DNA from: Hoeflea ulvae
Lineage (GTDB): Bacteria; Pseudomonadota; Alphaproteobacteria; Rhizobiales; Rhizobiaceae
DNA: 64,000 nucleotides
Assembly: GCF_026619435.1 (NCBI RefSeq)
Contig: NZ_JAOVZQ010000001.1
Coordinates: forward strand, 1,743,501-1,807,500
Reading direction: 5' to 3'
In this document: positions 1 through 9,565 of the stretch, one piece after another
How positions within the stretch are numbered: position 1 is the first letter of the stretch
Layout of the letters: each line of letters starts with the position of its first letter
Made by a program: the position numbers and the translations under genes
Notes under the pieces: generated by a model
What the model was told of the DNA's origin: nothing
Seen by the model: only the letters and a program-made list of their open reading frames with translations
Databases searched by the model: none

Positions 1-300
1 CGCTTCGACCGCAGGCTGTCGCGGTCGACATGGGCGATCTCGGAGCCGTTGATTTCAACCGTGCCGGCGGTGACGTCGTACAATCGCAGGATCGACCGGC
101 CGACGGTGGATTTGCCGCAGCCGGATTCGCCGACCAGGCCAAGGGTCTCGCCGGGCATGATATCGAAGCTGATGCCGTCAACGGCCTTGATGTCGCCGAC
201 ATGGGTCCGGAACAGACCCGAATGGATCGGGAAATACATCTTCAGGTCACGGACCTTGACCAGCGGACGTGCCGGATCAGCAGCGGCCGTGGATTGGACT

Positions 301-308
<8 letters not shown>
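1..308 (-). CDS. Dipeptide/oligopeptide ABC transporter ATPase (DppF/OppF type), partial
   Basis: N-terminal 102 codons of a gene that continues off the left edge. The frame reads [19 protein letters not shown] and then an OppF-type nucleotide-binding domain with Walker [10 protein letters not shown] around residue 55. It should be the second ATPase energising a peptide-type importer at the inner membrane. The ATG overlaps the stop of the upstream ATPase gene by 8 bp, so the two are translationally coupled. Permeases and binding protein are not in view, so the substrate cannot be named; the OppD/OppF pairing is standard for peptide, nickel and some opine or sugar importers. Confidence 0.9.
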
Positions 309-1320
<1,012 letters not shown>

Positions 1321-1322
1321 AC

Positions 1323-1577
1323 TGTACCCCTCGGGAAATGTTTTCCCGTTATTTTTGTTGCCGGTCATATCTCTCGATTGCCGGTGATCCTTACTATTGA
1401 CCAATTTTTCGGTGGTTGACCAGTGGGGTTTTTGAAATTGAGTGATAAGTGTTCAAACGCGGCATCTTCCGACAGAAAATTTCTCGCAGAAGCGCTATGG
1501 ACAAGGGTTCGCGGTGCGAACAAAGATGTGGAAATCGCCTCTGACTCGAAATTCACCGGATTGGTTTGGGTAAAAAA
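1323..1577. promoter_or_regulatory. Divergent control region with TTGACCA direct repeat
   Basis: Intergenic region between the leftward ABC ATPase operon and the rightward argE-like gene. It is clearly more AT-rich than the coding DNA and holds TTGACCA at 1397-1403 and again at 1416-1422, 19 bp apart. The second copy lies in the short palindrome TGGTTGACCA. This looks like a regulator site serving both directions; no regulator gene is adjacent, and the assignment is inference. Confidence 0.4.
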
Positions 1578-2741
1578 ATGGAAAATTATTCTAATTCTCG
1601 CGACATTCTCGCAAAACTGGTTTCCTTCCCTACCGTAAGCCGGGACACCAATTTGCCGCTTGTCGAGTGGGTGGAATCCTATCTTGAAAGTTTCGGAATC
1701 CCTTCCGAACGGATCATCAGCCCCTGCGGCACGAAGGCGCATCTCTATGCACAGACCGGTCCGGATATCGATGGCGGGGTGATTTTGTCAGGTCACACCG
1801 ATGTGGTTCCGGTCGAAGGCCAGAACTGGACGACCGATCCCTGGACGCTCACCGAGCGGGATGGAAAACTGTTCGGGCGCGGGGCCTGCGACATGAAGGG
1901 CTTCGATGCGCTGGCGCTGCTTGCCATGGCGCGCGCCTCGTCCCGCCCGCTCAAGCGGCCGCTGCAGCTGGCGCTGTCATTTGATGAAGAAGTCGGCTGC
2001 GTCGCCGTTGTCGATCTGGTCGAAACCATGCTCGGCGCTCTGCCGCGGGCGCGCGAAGTCATTGTCGGCGAACCGACAATGATGCGGGTGGTCACCGGCC
2101 ACAAGGGCGGGCTTGGCTACCGGGTCCATGTCCGCGGCTTCGAGGTGCATTCATCGCTGTTGCCCTATGGCGTCAGCGCGATCATGCAGGCGGCCAAGCT
2201 GATCGACTGGGCCAACCAGCGCAACGTTGAGAACATGGCCCGCACGCCGTCTGAACTTGCCGCACCGTTCGAGCCGCCATTCACCACGCTGCATGTCGGC
2301 ACGATCGAAGGCGGCACCGCCCACAACATCACCGCCAAGGATTGCAACTTCTTCATCGAATTCCGCTTTGTCCCCGGCGAAAGCCCCGAGGAATGGGCCG
2401 AGCTCTTCGAGGCCAGGGCAGCAGAGCTGACGGCCGAGATGCAGAAAATCCATCCCGACACGGGAATTGACCTCACCCGCGGATTTGGTCTTCCGGCACT
2501 GACGCCCGAGACCGATGGTCCGGCCGAAACGCTGGCGCGGCGCCTGACCGGCGACAATGGTCAGCACGTGGTCAGCTACGGCACCGAGGGCAGCCAGTTC
2601 CAGACCCGTGGCTATTCCACCGTGATCTGCGGGCCCGGCGACATCGCCCAGGCGCATCAGCCCGACGAGTTCCTGTCGCTCGATCAGCTCGCCGCCGGCG
2701 AGGCCTTCATGGACAGGCTGCTCGATGCGCTGTGCGCCTGA
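1578..2741 (+). CDS. argE: Acetylornithine deacetylase-type M20 peptidase
   Basis: 387 residues, usual for the ArgE/DapE/CPG2 (M20) family. Metal-site segments are visible: SGHTDVVPVEGQNW (first His/Asp), GRGACDMKG (bridging Asp) and DEEVGC (catalytic Glu plus metal Glu). The family hydrolyses N-acyl amino acids; ArgE releases ornithine from N-acetylornithine. The ATG at 1578 was chosen over an in-frame TTG four codons earlier. Its position beside arginine catabolic genes and a peptide-type transporter suggests a catabolic deacylase rather than the housekeeping biosynthetic enzyme. Converges on the aruI-like gene with an 11-bp gap. Confidence 0.85.
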   Translation: MENYSNSRDILAKLVSFPTVSRDTNLPLVEWVESYLESFGIPSERIISPCGTKAHLYAQTGPDIDGGVILSGHTDVVPVEGQNWTTDPWTLTERDGKLFGRGACDMKGFDALALLAMARASSRPLKRPLQLALSFDEEVGCVAVVDLVETMLGALPRAREVIVGEPTMMRVVTGHKGGLGYRVHVRGFEVHSSLLPYGVSAIMQAAKLIDWANQRNVENMARTPSELAAPFEPPFTTLHVGTIEGGTAHNITAKDCNFFIEFRFVPGESPEEWAELFEARAAELTAEMQKIHPDTGIDLTRGFGLPALTPETDGPAETLARRLTGDNGQHVVSYGTEGSQFQTRGYSTVICGPGDIAQAHQPDEFLSLDQLAAGEAFMDRLLDALCA

Positions 2742-2752
2742 GGTCGGCCAGT

Positions 2753-4345
2753 TCAACGGGAATAGAGATATTCGATCAGGCAGGGACGCGGCAGTTCCTT
2801 GAGCGCCGCGACCAGCTCATTTTGCGATCTCACCCGGCGTGACGGCAGACCATAGGCGCCGGCAACAACTGAAAAATCCGGCGCCGAAGGCGTGACGCCG
2901 ATCGGGGCGATGTCGGCTGACACCATCGACGTCTCGATTTCCATATAGCCGGAATTGTTCCAGACCAGGAACGCCACATCGGCCTTGCAGTCGCGCGCGC
3001 TGCCGAGTTCTGCCAGCGTGAACTGAAATCCGCCATCGCCCAGAAGTGCCACGGCGGGACGGCCGGGATTGCCCAGCGCCGCACCGATCGCGGCCGGGGC
3101 TGCATAGCCCAGGGTGCCGAATCCGGTGGCGGAATTGAACCAGGCAGATGCCCGCGGCGCTTCGACATACATGTTGCCGGCATAGACCAGCTGGGTGGAA
3201 TCGCCGACCAGTGTGGCGTCCGGCAGCACCCGCCAGATTTCGTGGCAAAGATCGATATGGCTGCCATAGGCCTCGCCGATTTCGGTCATGGCGAGGTCTC
3301 GCACAGCCTTGCTGCGCTTTGCCCCGTCGCCGGACGGTTCCTGCGCCCACGTCTGCTTGGTGGTGAGCATGTCGGCAAGGAATGCGCCGAGATCAGCCGT
3401 GACCGGCAAGGCGGGCTTTGGACCGCGCGACAGCTGGGCGCTGTCGATATCGACCCGGATCAGGTTTTCGGGCAACGTGAAGCCGCCATCCTCATACATG
3501 TCGCAATCGGTCGGCCCCAGTTCGGTCCCGAGTGCCAGCACCAGGTCCGCTGCCATCAGCAATTCCCGGACGCAGGCCAGGCTCGGGCTTGCAGGCAGAT
3601 CGAGATCGTGGCCCGCCATGATGCCGCGGGCATTGGTGGTGCTGACCACCGGCGCATCAAGCGCCTGCGCAAAATTCCGGACAGCCGCCGGGTGAGCAAC
3701 CGCGCCGCCACCAATCAGGATCACCGGATTTTTCGCCGCGGTACACAGCCGCTGGGCCGTCGCCAGATCCGCCGCCGACGGGTGCGGGCGCGGATTTTCC
3801 GGCATTGTGAAGCTCTGCTTTCCGGCAGGCAGCTTCATGATGTCGGTGGGGATCTCGATATGCACCGGGCCGGGGCGGCCGCCGGTCATGACGGCAAAAG
3901 CCTGTTCGAGAACAGCGCTCAGCTCGGCCGGATCGGTGAGCGTGAAGGATCGCAGCGCCACGGTGCTGACAAGTCCGGACTGGTCGGGGAGTTCATGCAG
4001 ATGGCCGCGTCCCTTGCCGAGTGTCGCGGTCGCGTTGACTCCGGAAATCACCAGCATCGGAATGCTGTCGGCGCGCGCCTGCGCCATGGCCGTGAGCGTG
4101 TTGGTCAGGCCCGGGCCGGTGATGACAATGCACACGCCCGGCCGCCCGGTGACCCGCGCATAGCCATCCGCCATGAAGCCCGCGCCCTGTTCGTGGCGTG
4201 GCGTCACGTGGCGGATCGCGCTGTCAGCCAGTCCGCGATAGAGTTCGATGGTGTGCACACCGGGAATGCCAAACACGGTGTCGACACCCGCCTGTTCCAG
4301 CATCACGACAAGGGCTTCGCCAACAGTGATCGTCCGGTCGTGCAT
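2753..4345 (-). CDS. aruI: ThDP-dependent decarboxylase, probable 2-ketoarginine decarboxylase
   Basis: 530 residues of the acetolactate synthase/pyruvate decarboxylase superfamily: N-terminal Pyr domain with the catalytic Glu region HEQGAGFMADGYAR, central domain, and C-terminal PP domain with the ThDP motif LLGDGGFQFTLAEL...NNSGY. The start overlaps the stop of the aminotransferase gene by one base (TGATG), so it is coupled to it. In Pseudomonas the arginine transaminase pathway pairs AruH with AruI, which turns 5-guanidino-2-oxopentanoate into 4-guanidinobutanal. The pairing here with an aminotransferase and dimethylargininase supports that role. A general 2-oxo-acid decarboxylase or an acetolactate synthase paralogue is the alternative. 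Confidence 0.78.
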   Translation of the reverse strand: MHDRTITVGEALVVMLEQAGVDTVFGIPGVHTIELYRGLADSAIRHVTPRHEQGAGFMADGYARVTGRPGVCIVITGPGLTNTLTAMAQARADSIPMLVISGVNATATLGKGRGHLHELPDQSGLVSTVALRSFTLTDPAELSAVLEQAFAVMTGGRPGPVHIEIPTDIMKLPAGKQSFTMPENPRPHPSAADLATAQRLCTAAKNPVILIGGGAVAHPAAVRNFAQALDAPVVSTTNARGIMAGHDLDLPASPSLACVRELLMAADLVLALGTELGPTDCDMYEDGGFTLPENLIRVDIDSAQLSRGPKPALPVTADLGAFLADMLTTKQTWAQEPSGDGAKRSKAVRDLAMTEIGEAYGSHIDLCHEIWRVLPDATLVGDSTQLVYAGNMYVEAPRASAWFNSATGFGTLGYAAPAAIGAALGNPGRPAVALLGDGGFQFTLAELGSARDCKADVAFLVWNNSGYMEIETSMVSADIAPIGVTPSAPDFSVVAGAYGLPSRRVRSQNELVAALKELPRPCLIEYLYSR

Positions 4346-5508
4346 CAGATCGTCCCCACAAAGCGCGCGATGCGACGGCAGGCTTCTTCCACCGCCTCGT
4401 CCGGCACGGTCAGGCTGAGCCGCACCAGCTTGCCGCCACTGTCGCCGAAGGACGATCCGGGCATCACCGCGACGCCGGCCTCGAGCAGGCGCCAGGCGAA
4501 TGTCTCGCCATCAAGGCCGGTGCCGGATACATCCAGCACGATGAACATGCCGGCCTGCGGGCGGAAAGGAACGATGCCGTCGAGCTTTTCGAGCCTGTCG
4601 GCGAAAACGCCGGACCGCCGCTTGTAGGACTCGCGCATCAACGCTGATGTCTGCATGTCGGAGGTGAGCGCAAACGCCGTCATGTCGGCGATGAAGGGCT
4701 GATTGCCAAACAGCATGGTTTCCGAAAACGGCAGCAGTTTCTCGCAAAACTCGTGCGGTCCGACAGCCCAACCGCTGCGAAAGCCCGGTGCTGCATGCGA
4801 CTTCGAAATCGACGAGACCGCGATGACCCGCTCGGCAAGATCGGGATTGTCGAAGGGCGAGGCAAAGTCTCCGTCAAACACCAGCTCTTCATAGACCTCG
4901 TCGGCCACGATCCAGAGATCATGCTTTTTGCAGACCGCACCGATCTTCGCCAACTCGCCGGCCTCGAGCACCGCGCCGGTCGGGTTGTGCGGTGAATTGA
5001 GCAGCAGAACGCGGGAGTGCGGCGTGATCGAGGCTTCAAGATCCTCGGCGGTCATGCGGAAGCCGTGCTCCGGCCTCAGCGGCACCGATTGCCGGTGCGC
5101 ACCGCTGGCAACGATGACGCCTTCATAGGTGGCATAGAACGGATCGCCGACCAGCACGCCGTCGCCCGGACCGGTCAAGGCCATCATGGTCGCAAACAGC
5201 GCTGTCTGGGTGCCGGGAAAACACAGCACATTGTTGGTGTCCACCCCGGCGCGCCGCTTTGCATAGCGGGCCGCGATTGCTTCCAGCAGTGCGGGTTCCC
5301 CGCGGCCGCTCGAATAGCCGGTGCGCCCGGCCAGCATCGATTGATGGCAGATTTCGAACAGCCGCGGATCCGGCGGCAGGTCTGGTTCGCCGATGGTCAG
5401 TTCGATGATGTCGGCGCCTGCGGCCTTCATCTCGCGGCAGCGCTGGTGAATGGCCCATTTGGCGCCGCCGGTGTGGGCCAGACGATCTGTGATTGCGGCA
5501 TAATGCAT
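4345..5508 (-). CDS. aruH: PLP aminotransferase class I/II, probable arginine:pyruvate transaminase
   Basis: 387 residues from MHYAAITDRLAH, starting 4 bp after the TetR stop; the frame is open 46 codons further upstream but that part lies within the TetR gene. Fold type I features are present: substrate-entry TIGEPDLPPDP, PLP-phosphate loop, LNSPHNPTGAV, VADEVYEEL and the Schiff-base lysine in SSISKSHAAPGFRSGW. It should move the alpha-amino group of arginine (or a methylarginine) to pyruvate, giving the 2-keto acid for the next gene. Substrate is inferred from the neighbouring decarboxylase and dimethylargininase, since sequence alone does not separate it from aspartate or aromatic aminotransferases. 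Confidence 0.75.
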   Translation of the reverse strand: MHYAAITDRLAHTGGAKWAIHQRCREMKAAGADIIELTIGEPDLPPDPRLFEICHQSMLAGRTGYSSGRGEPALLEAIAARYAKRRAGVDTNNVLCFPGTQTALFATMMALTGPGDGVLVGDPFYATYEGVIVASGAHRQSVPLRPEHGFRMTAEDLEASITPHSRVLLLNSPHNPTGAVLEAGELAKIGAVCKKHDLWIVADEVYEELVFDGDFASPFDNPDLAERVIAVSSISKSHAAPGFRSGWAVGPHEFCEKLLPFSETMLFGNQPFIADMTAFALTSDMQTSALMRESYKRRSGVFADRLEKLDGIVPFRPQAGMFIVLDVSGTGLDGETFAWRLLEAGVAVMPGSSFGDSGGKLVRLSLTVPDEAVEEACRRIARFVGTI

Positions 5509-5512
5509 TTGG

Positions 5513-6142
5513 TTATTCCCTGAATTCCGCCGGGTCGATGCCCAGCAGGATTGCCACCGAATCGAGCGCGATCCGGACGATGTCGAAGCGCGCGAATTCA
5601 TCGCCGCCCATGGAGATTTCAATCCAGAGACCGTCAAGCAGCGCATTGAGCACGATCGCCTTCTTGCGGATGTCCTCTGCGGAGGCCGGCGAGCCGCGCT
5701 CGGTCATGAGTTCGCCGACCAGCCGTTCAATCAGGTCACGAAAGGTCTGGTAGCCCTCGCGGTGCGCCTCGGCCATCACCGGATCCGAATTCACCGTGCC
5801 GATGAAGGCCGCCCAGATCGACAGCGTGCGGCCGTCGGCCACGGGCGCGGTGACGCTGGCGCGGATCAGGCCGGCAAGTCGTGAATGCGCCGATCCGTTA
5901 CCGCAGCCGGCCTCGGCCGCCGCCGTCAGGTCCTCGATGAAGGACCGGTAGGCCGCCGCGATCAGGCGTTCCTTGTTGGTGAAATAGCGCCGGATCAGCC
6001 CCGGTGTGACGCCGGCGCGCGCAGCGACTTCGCGCACGGTCGCTCCGGCAAGACCCAGCTCGGCAATGCTGTCGAGCGCTGCGGCAATCAGATCCTTCTG
6101 CCGCACCGCTTCGGGTTCATGATGAAATGTCCGCCGCGTCAT
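5513..6142 (-). CDS. TetR family transcriptional regulator
   Basis: About 209 residues. The N-terminal HTH reads GATVREVAARAGVTPGLIRRYF, and the C-terminal half resembles BetI-type ligand-binding domains. The ATG at 6142 overlaps the dimethylargininase stop as ATGA; a second ATG lies three codons upstream at 6151. It sits inside the operon between the dimethylargininase and aminotransferase genes, so it probably controls this operon and the divergent ABC transporter in response to arginine, a methylarginine or a keto acid. The ligand is not predictable. Confidence 0.88.
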   Translation of the reverse strand: MTRRTFHHEPEAVRQKDLIAAALDSIAELGLAGATVREVAARAGVTPGLIRRYFTNKERLIAAAYRSFIEDLTAAAEAGCGNGSAHSRLAGLIRASVTAPVADGRTLSIWAAFIGTVNSDPVMAEAHREGYQTFRDLIERLVGELMTERGSPASAEDIRKKAIVLNALLDGLWIEISMGGDEFARFDIVRIALDSVAILLGIDPAEFRE

Positions 6143-7008
6143 TCCCGCCATACCGGACGGGTGAGGCAGGTGGGGCCGCCTTCACATGGGATGCACAGCG
6201 CATCGGCGTTGAACACGCGCACGCGGCATTTGGCGCTTTCCATCAGGGCGCGGGTCTTGGGAAACCCGTCGACCATCAGCACGTCGCCCGGCACCAGCGG
6301 CAGCACATTGAGGTTGAGGCCGTAGGAGGCGGCAAACTCGTCCGCCGGGGCTTCAAGCAGGGTATAGCCGCGATCCTTGAGCAGTTGCCAGAAGGCGACC
6401 GGAAGCATCGGCGCATAGACCAGTGCCAGTTTCTCGTCGAGCGGCGAGATCACCGACATCAGATGCAGGCAGGCATCGGCGCCATTGCCAAGCGGCAGAT
6501 CGAAGCCCAGCACCGTGACCCCGTGCGGCGCAAGCATGGCCGCCAGTTGCTCGATGCCGGCCTGATTGGTCCGCACGCCGCGGCCCACCGCCAGCGTTGT
6601 TGTGTCGACCCAGACACAATCGCCACCTTCAACCGCACCCGGAGCCTCGATCCGGCCCAGGACCGGAATGCCGGCCGCTTGATAGCTGACCGCATGTAGG
6701 TCGGGCTCGGCCATGCGCCCGGGCTTGCCCATGCGCAGGAGTATCGCGCCATGATCGGATACCAGCGACGGATCATGGGTGAACATGGCATCGGCAAGAC
6801 CGTCGCCGGTGTCTTCGATCCAGATGATTTCGGTGCCGCAGGAGGCGACCAGATCTGCAAAGACGTCAAACTGCTCAATGGCGCGTGCGCCGTCGAATCC
6901 GGGACCGTAATGCCAGTCGGCAGCTTTGGCCGAAAGCAGGCTCCGGCCGGGCTTGCGCATGGCAACCCGTTTGAGCGGGGCGGTCATGGATTGAGATCCG
7001 TATGTCAT
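6139..7008 (-). CDS. ddaH: Dimethylarginine dimethylaminohydrolase (dimethylargininase)
   Basis: About 289 residues of the amidinotransferase/DDAH superfamily. Visible: the WIEDTGDGLADAMFTHDPSLV region, EGGD, the catalytic His segment ADACLHLMSVIS, and the nucleophilic Cys in GGPTCLTRP nine residues from the end. DDAH hydrolyses N-omega-methylated arginines to citrulline and methylamine or dimethylamine. The start at 7008 fits a candidate promoter whose transcript would begin near 7037; ATG at 6987 and an upstream start at 7035 are alternatives. First gene of the leftward operon, divergent from an amino acid ABC transporter, which points to scavenging of methylarginines. Confidence 0.88.
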   Translation of the reverse strand: MTYGSQSMTAPLKRVAMRKPGRSLLSAKAADWHYGPGFDGARAIEQFDVFADLVASCGTEIIWIEDTGDGLADAMFTHDPSLVSDHGAILLRMGKPGRMAEPDLHAVSYQAAGIPVLGRIEAPGAVEGGDCVWVDTTTLAVGRGVRTNQAGIEQLAAMLAPHGVTVLGFDLPLGNGADACLHLMSVISPLDEKLALVYAPMLPVAFWQLLKDRGYTLLEAPADEFAASYGLNLNVLPLVPGDVLMVDGFPKTRALMESAKCRVRVFNADALCIPCEGGPTCLTRPVWRE

Positions 7009-7043
7009 GTCTGGGTCCGTTCGGGTGAAGTGCATTTTGTGAA

Positions 7044-7071
7044 ATTATACACTTGATTAATTAGCGCGCAA
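7044..7071 (-). promoter_or_regulatory. Candidate promoter for the ddaH operon
   Basis: On the minus strand a perfect -10 hexamer TATAAT (7049-7044) follows a weak -35 TTGCGC (7071-7066) with a 16-bp spacer. The surrounding stretch is AT-rich and lies in the 113-bp gap between ddaH and the ABC ATPase gene, so it may also bind the shared regulator. Confidence 0.45.
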
Positions 7072-7121
7072 GGGTCACCATCGGCCAACTTCGCGACAGA
7101 CGAGGCAACAAAAGGGAACGC

Positions 7122-7928
7122 ATGGGCAGTCCACACATCGCTGCAAAAACAGGTGCCACCGACACAGCGCCCGCTGTAGAGGTGTCCGATCTGCACAAGA
7201 CCTTTGGCGAGCTTGAAGTCCTCAAGGGTGTCTCGCTGACGGCCAACACCGGAGATGTGGTTGCCATCATCGGCGGATCCGGATCGGGCAAGTCGACCCT
7301 GCTTCGCTGCATCAACATGCTCGAATTGCCGACCCGGGGTGCCATCAGCATCAAGGGCGAAACCATCGAGATGCAGCCCGACGGGCGCGGCGGCCTGAAA
7401 CCGGCCAGTGCCGGACAGTTGCGCCGCATCCGCACCCGCCTTGCCATGGTGTTTCAGAGCTTCAATCTGTGGCAGCACATGACAGTGCTGGGCAATGTCA
7501 TCGAAGCGCCCGTGCAGGTCATGGGCGTGCCCCGCGACGAGGCGATCGCCCGGGCGGAAACTCTGCTCGAGCGCGTCGGCCTGTCCGACAAGCGTGATGT
7601 CTATCCGGCCTTTCTCTCAGGCGGTCAGCAGCAGCGCGCGGCCATCGCGCGGGCTTTGGCGGTCGAACCGGAAGTCATGCTGTTTGACGAACCGACTTCC
7701 GCACTCGATCCGGAGCTGGTCGGGGAAGTGCTGGCCGTGATCGCCGATCTGGCCCGCGAAGGCCGCACCATGCTGCTGGTCACCCACGAAATGAATTTTG
7801 CCCGGGATGTCGCCAACCAGGTGGTGTTCCTGGCGGACGGGGTGATCGAAGAGCAAGGCCCGCCGGATATCGTCTACAGCGCGCCCAAATCCGAGCGTCT
7901 GCAAAAATTCCTCGCGACAGTTCAATAG
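7122..7928 (+). CDS. Polar amino acid ABC transporter ATPase (HisP/ArtP/GlnQ type)
   Basis: 268 residues. Walker A GGSGSGKST, Q-loop VFQSFNLW, signature LSGGQQQRAAIARAL, Walker B VMLFDEPTSALDPE and switch His in LVTHEMNF are all in the expected order. The start has an AAAGGGAACGC ribosome site. This ATPase powers the permease pair encoded at 8834-10347. The operon diverges from the methylarginine/arginine catabolic operon across a short regulatory gap, so the likely substrate is arginine, methylarginine or another basic or guanidino amino acid; that specificity is inferred. Confidence 0.94.
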   Translation: MGSPHIAAKTGATDTAPAVEVSDLHKTFGELEVLKGVSLTANTGDVVAIIGGSGSGKSTLLRCINMLELPTRGAISIKGETIEMQPDGRGGLKPASAGQLRRIRTRLAMVFQSFNLWQHMTVLGNVIEAPVQVMGVPRDEAIARAETLLERVGLSDKRDVYPAFLSGGQQQRAAIARALAVEPEVMLFDEPTSALDPELVGEVLAVIADLAREGRTMLLVTHEMNFARDVANQVVFLADGVIEEQGPPDIVYSAPKSERLQKFLATVQ

Positions 7929-7988
7929 TCCGGGGCGCATGGGCAAAGCCCGAAACTGACAACCTGAATTCCATAAAGGGGAGAAACC

Positions 7989-8759
7989 ATGAAGACCAAG
8001 ATTATTACAGCCATCGCCGCTATGGGCCTGGCATTTGCGGCCAGTGCCGCATCCGCTGAAACCGTTCGCGTCGGCGTCGCAGCCGAGCCTTACCCGCCCT
8101 TCACCGAGCCGGATGCAGCCGGCAACTGGACCGGCTGGGAGATTGAGTTCATGAACGCCGTCTGCGCCGAAGCCAAGCTTGACTGCGTGGTCACGCCGGT
8201 GGCCTGGGACGGCATCATTCCTGCGCTGATGTCCAACAAGATCGATGCCATCATCGGCTCGATGTCGATCACCGAAGAGCGCATGAAGTCGATCGCCTTC
8301 TCCGACAAATATTACAACACGCCGGCCGTGATCGCGACCTCCAAGGGCTCGGGCATCACGCCTGACGCCGCGGGCCTCGAAGGCAAGATCCTGGGGGTTC
8401 AGGTCTCCACCATTCACCAGGACTACATGACCACGCATTTCGGTGACGTGGCTGCCGAGATCAAGGAATACCAGACCCAGGACGAAGCCAACCAGGATCT
8501 GGCGGCCGGCCGGGTTGACGCGGTCATGGCCGACTCTCTGGCGCTCGATGCCTTCGTCAAATCCGACACCTGCTGCGAAATCGTCGGTGCGGTTGAGGAC
8601 GATCCGGCAATTCTCGGCGCCGGTGTCGGCATCGGCCTGCGCAAGGGCGACGACGAATTGCGCGACAAGTTCAACACTGCGATCGCAGCCATTCGCGACA
8701 ACGGAACCTATGCCGAATTCTCCAAGGCCTATTTCGACTTCGATATTTACGGCCAGTAG
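7989..8759 (+). CDS. Amino acid ABC transporter periplasmic binding protein (SBP family 3)
   Basis: 256 residues with a Sec signal peptide (MKTKIITAIAAMGLAFAAS, cleavage near ASA/ET). The mature part starts VRVGVAAEPYPPFTEPDAAG and includes GWEIEFMNAVCAEAKL, typical of cluster 3 polar amino acid binding proteins such as HisJ, ArtJ and LAO. It captures ligand in the periplasm for the HisQ/HisM-like permeases downstream. A GGGGAGAAACC ribosome site precedes the ATG. Context suggests arginine or methylated arginine as ligand. Confidence 0.93.
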   Translation: MKTKIITAIAAMGLAFAASAASAETVRVGVAAEPYPPFTEPDAAGNWTGWEIEFMNAVCAEAKLDCVVTPVAWDGIIPALMSNKIDAIIGSMSITEERMKSIAFSDKYYNTPAVIATSKGSGITPDAAGLEGKILGVQVSTIHQDYMTTHFGDVAAEIKEYQTQDEANQDLAAGRVDAVMADSLALDAFVKSDTCCEIVGAVEDDPAILGAGVGIGLRKGDDELRDKFNTAIAAIRDNGTYAEFSKAYFDFDIYGQ

Positions 8760-8833
8760 AATGCCACAAGAGGCGCCATGCGTTCTGACCGGTCCGGCGG
8801 GAAAACTCCGCCGGGCCGGCAAGGTCGTTCCAG

Positions 8834-9565
8834 ATGCTTGACTGGGTAACAGGCCTTTCTGCCTGGGAGCTGCTGGCGCTGAATCCGCCGGGCTGGGGCG
8901 GTGTGCTGCTCAAGGGCCTGGCGATTTCGCTTCAGGTCGCGGTCGGCGGCTATATTCTCGGCTTCCTGATCGGCATCGGCGGCGCAACCGGCAAGCTCTA
9001 TGGCGGTCCGATCCTGCGCGACGTGCTGGATGTCTACACGACGCTGGTTCGCGCCGTGCCGGAACTGGTTCTCATCCTGCTGCTCTATTACGCCGGCACC
9101 GACGCCCTCAATCAGTTGCTGCTGCTGATCGGCGCCGAGCGCATGGATATCAGCGGTCTGGCCGCCGGCATCTTCGTCATCGGCGTGGTGCAGGGCGCCT
9201 ATCAGACCGAAGTGCTGCGCGGCGCCTTCAAGGCGGTGCCGCATGGCGAAATCGAAGCGGCGCGCGCCTATGGCATGTCGCCGCTGCAGGTTCTGCGCCG
9301 CATCACGCTGCCCGGCATGCTGCCGCACGCCGTGCCGGGGCTTTCCAATCTCTGGCTGATCGCCACCAAGGACACGGCACTTCTAGCCGTGGTCGGAGTT
9401 GCCGAGCTGACGCTGGTCACCCGCCAGGCCGGCGGCGCGACCAAGCATTATTTCACCTTCTTCTTCGCTGCGGGCCTGCTTTATCTGATGGTGACACTGC
9501 TTTCCAATGTCGCGATCCGCCGGATCGAACGCCATGCCCGCCGCGGCATACCGGCGGTGCGCTGA
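8834..9565 (+). CDS. Amino acid ABC transporter permease (HisQ/ArtQ type)
   Basis: 243 residues of hydrophobic helices with the ATPase-docking EAA loop EIEAARAYGMSPLQVLRRITLP near residue 140. Inner-membrane subunit forming a heterodimer with the next gene product. The stop overlaps the next start by one base (TGATG). The ribosome site is weak and the 74-bp gap after the binding-protein gene carries a GC-rich inverted sequence, which could lower permease expression relative to the binding protein, a common arrangement. Confidence 0.93.
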   Translation: MLDWVTGLSAWELLALNPPGWGGVLLKGLAISLQVAVGGYILGFLIGIGGATGKLYGGPILRDVLDVYTTLVRAVPELVLILLLYYAGTDALNQLLLLIGAERMDISGLAAGIFVIGVVQGAYQTEVLRGAFKAVPHGEIEAARAYGMSPLQVLRRITLPGMLPHAVPGLSNLWLIATKDTALLAVVGVAELTLVTRQAGGATKHYFTFFFAAGLLYLMVTLLSNVAIRRIERHARRGIPAVR

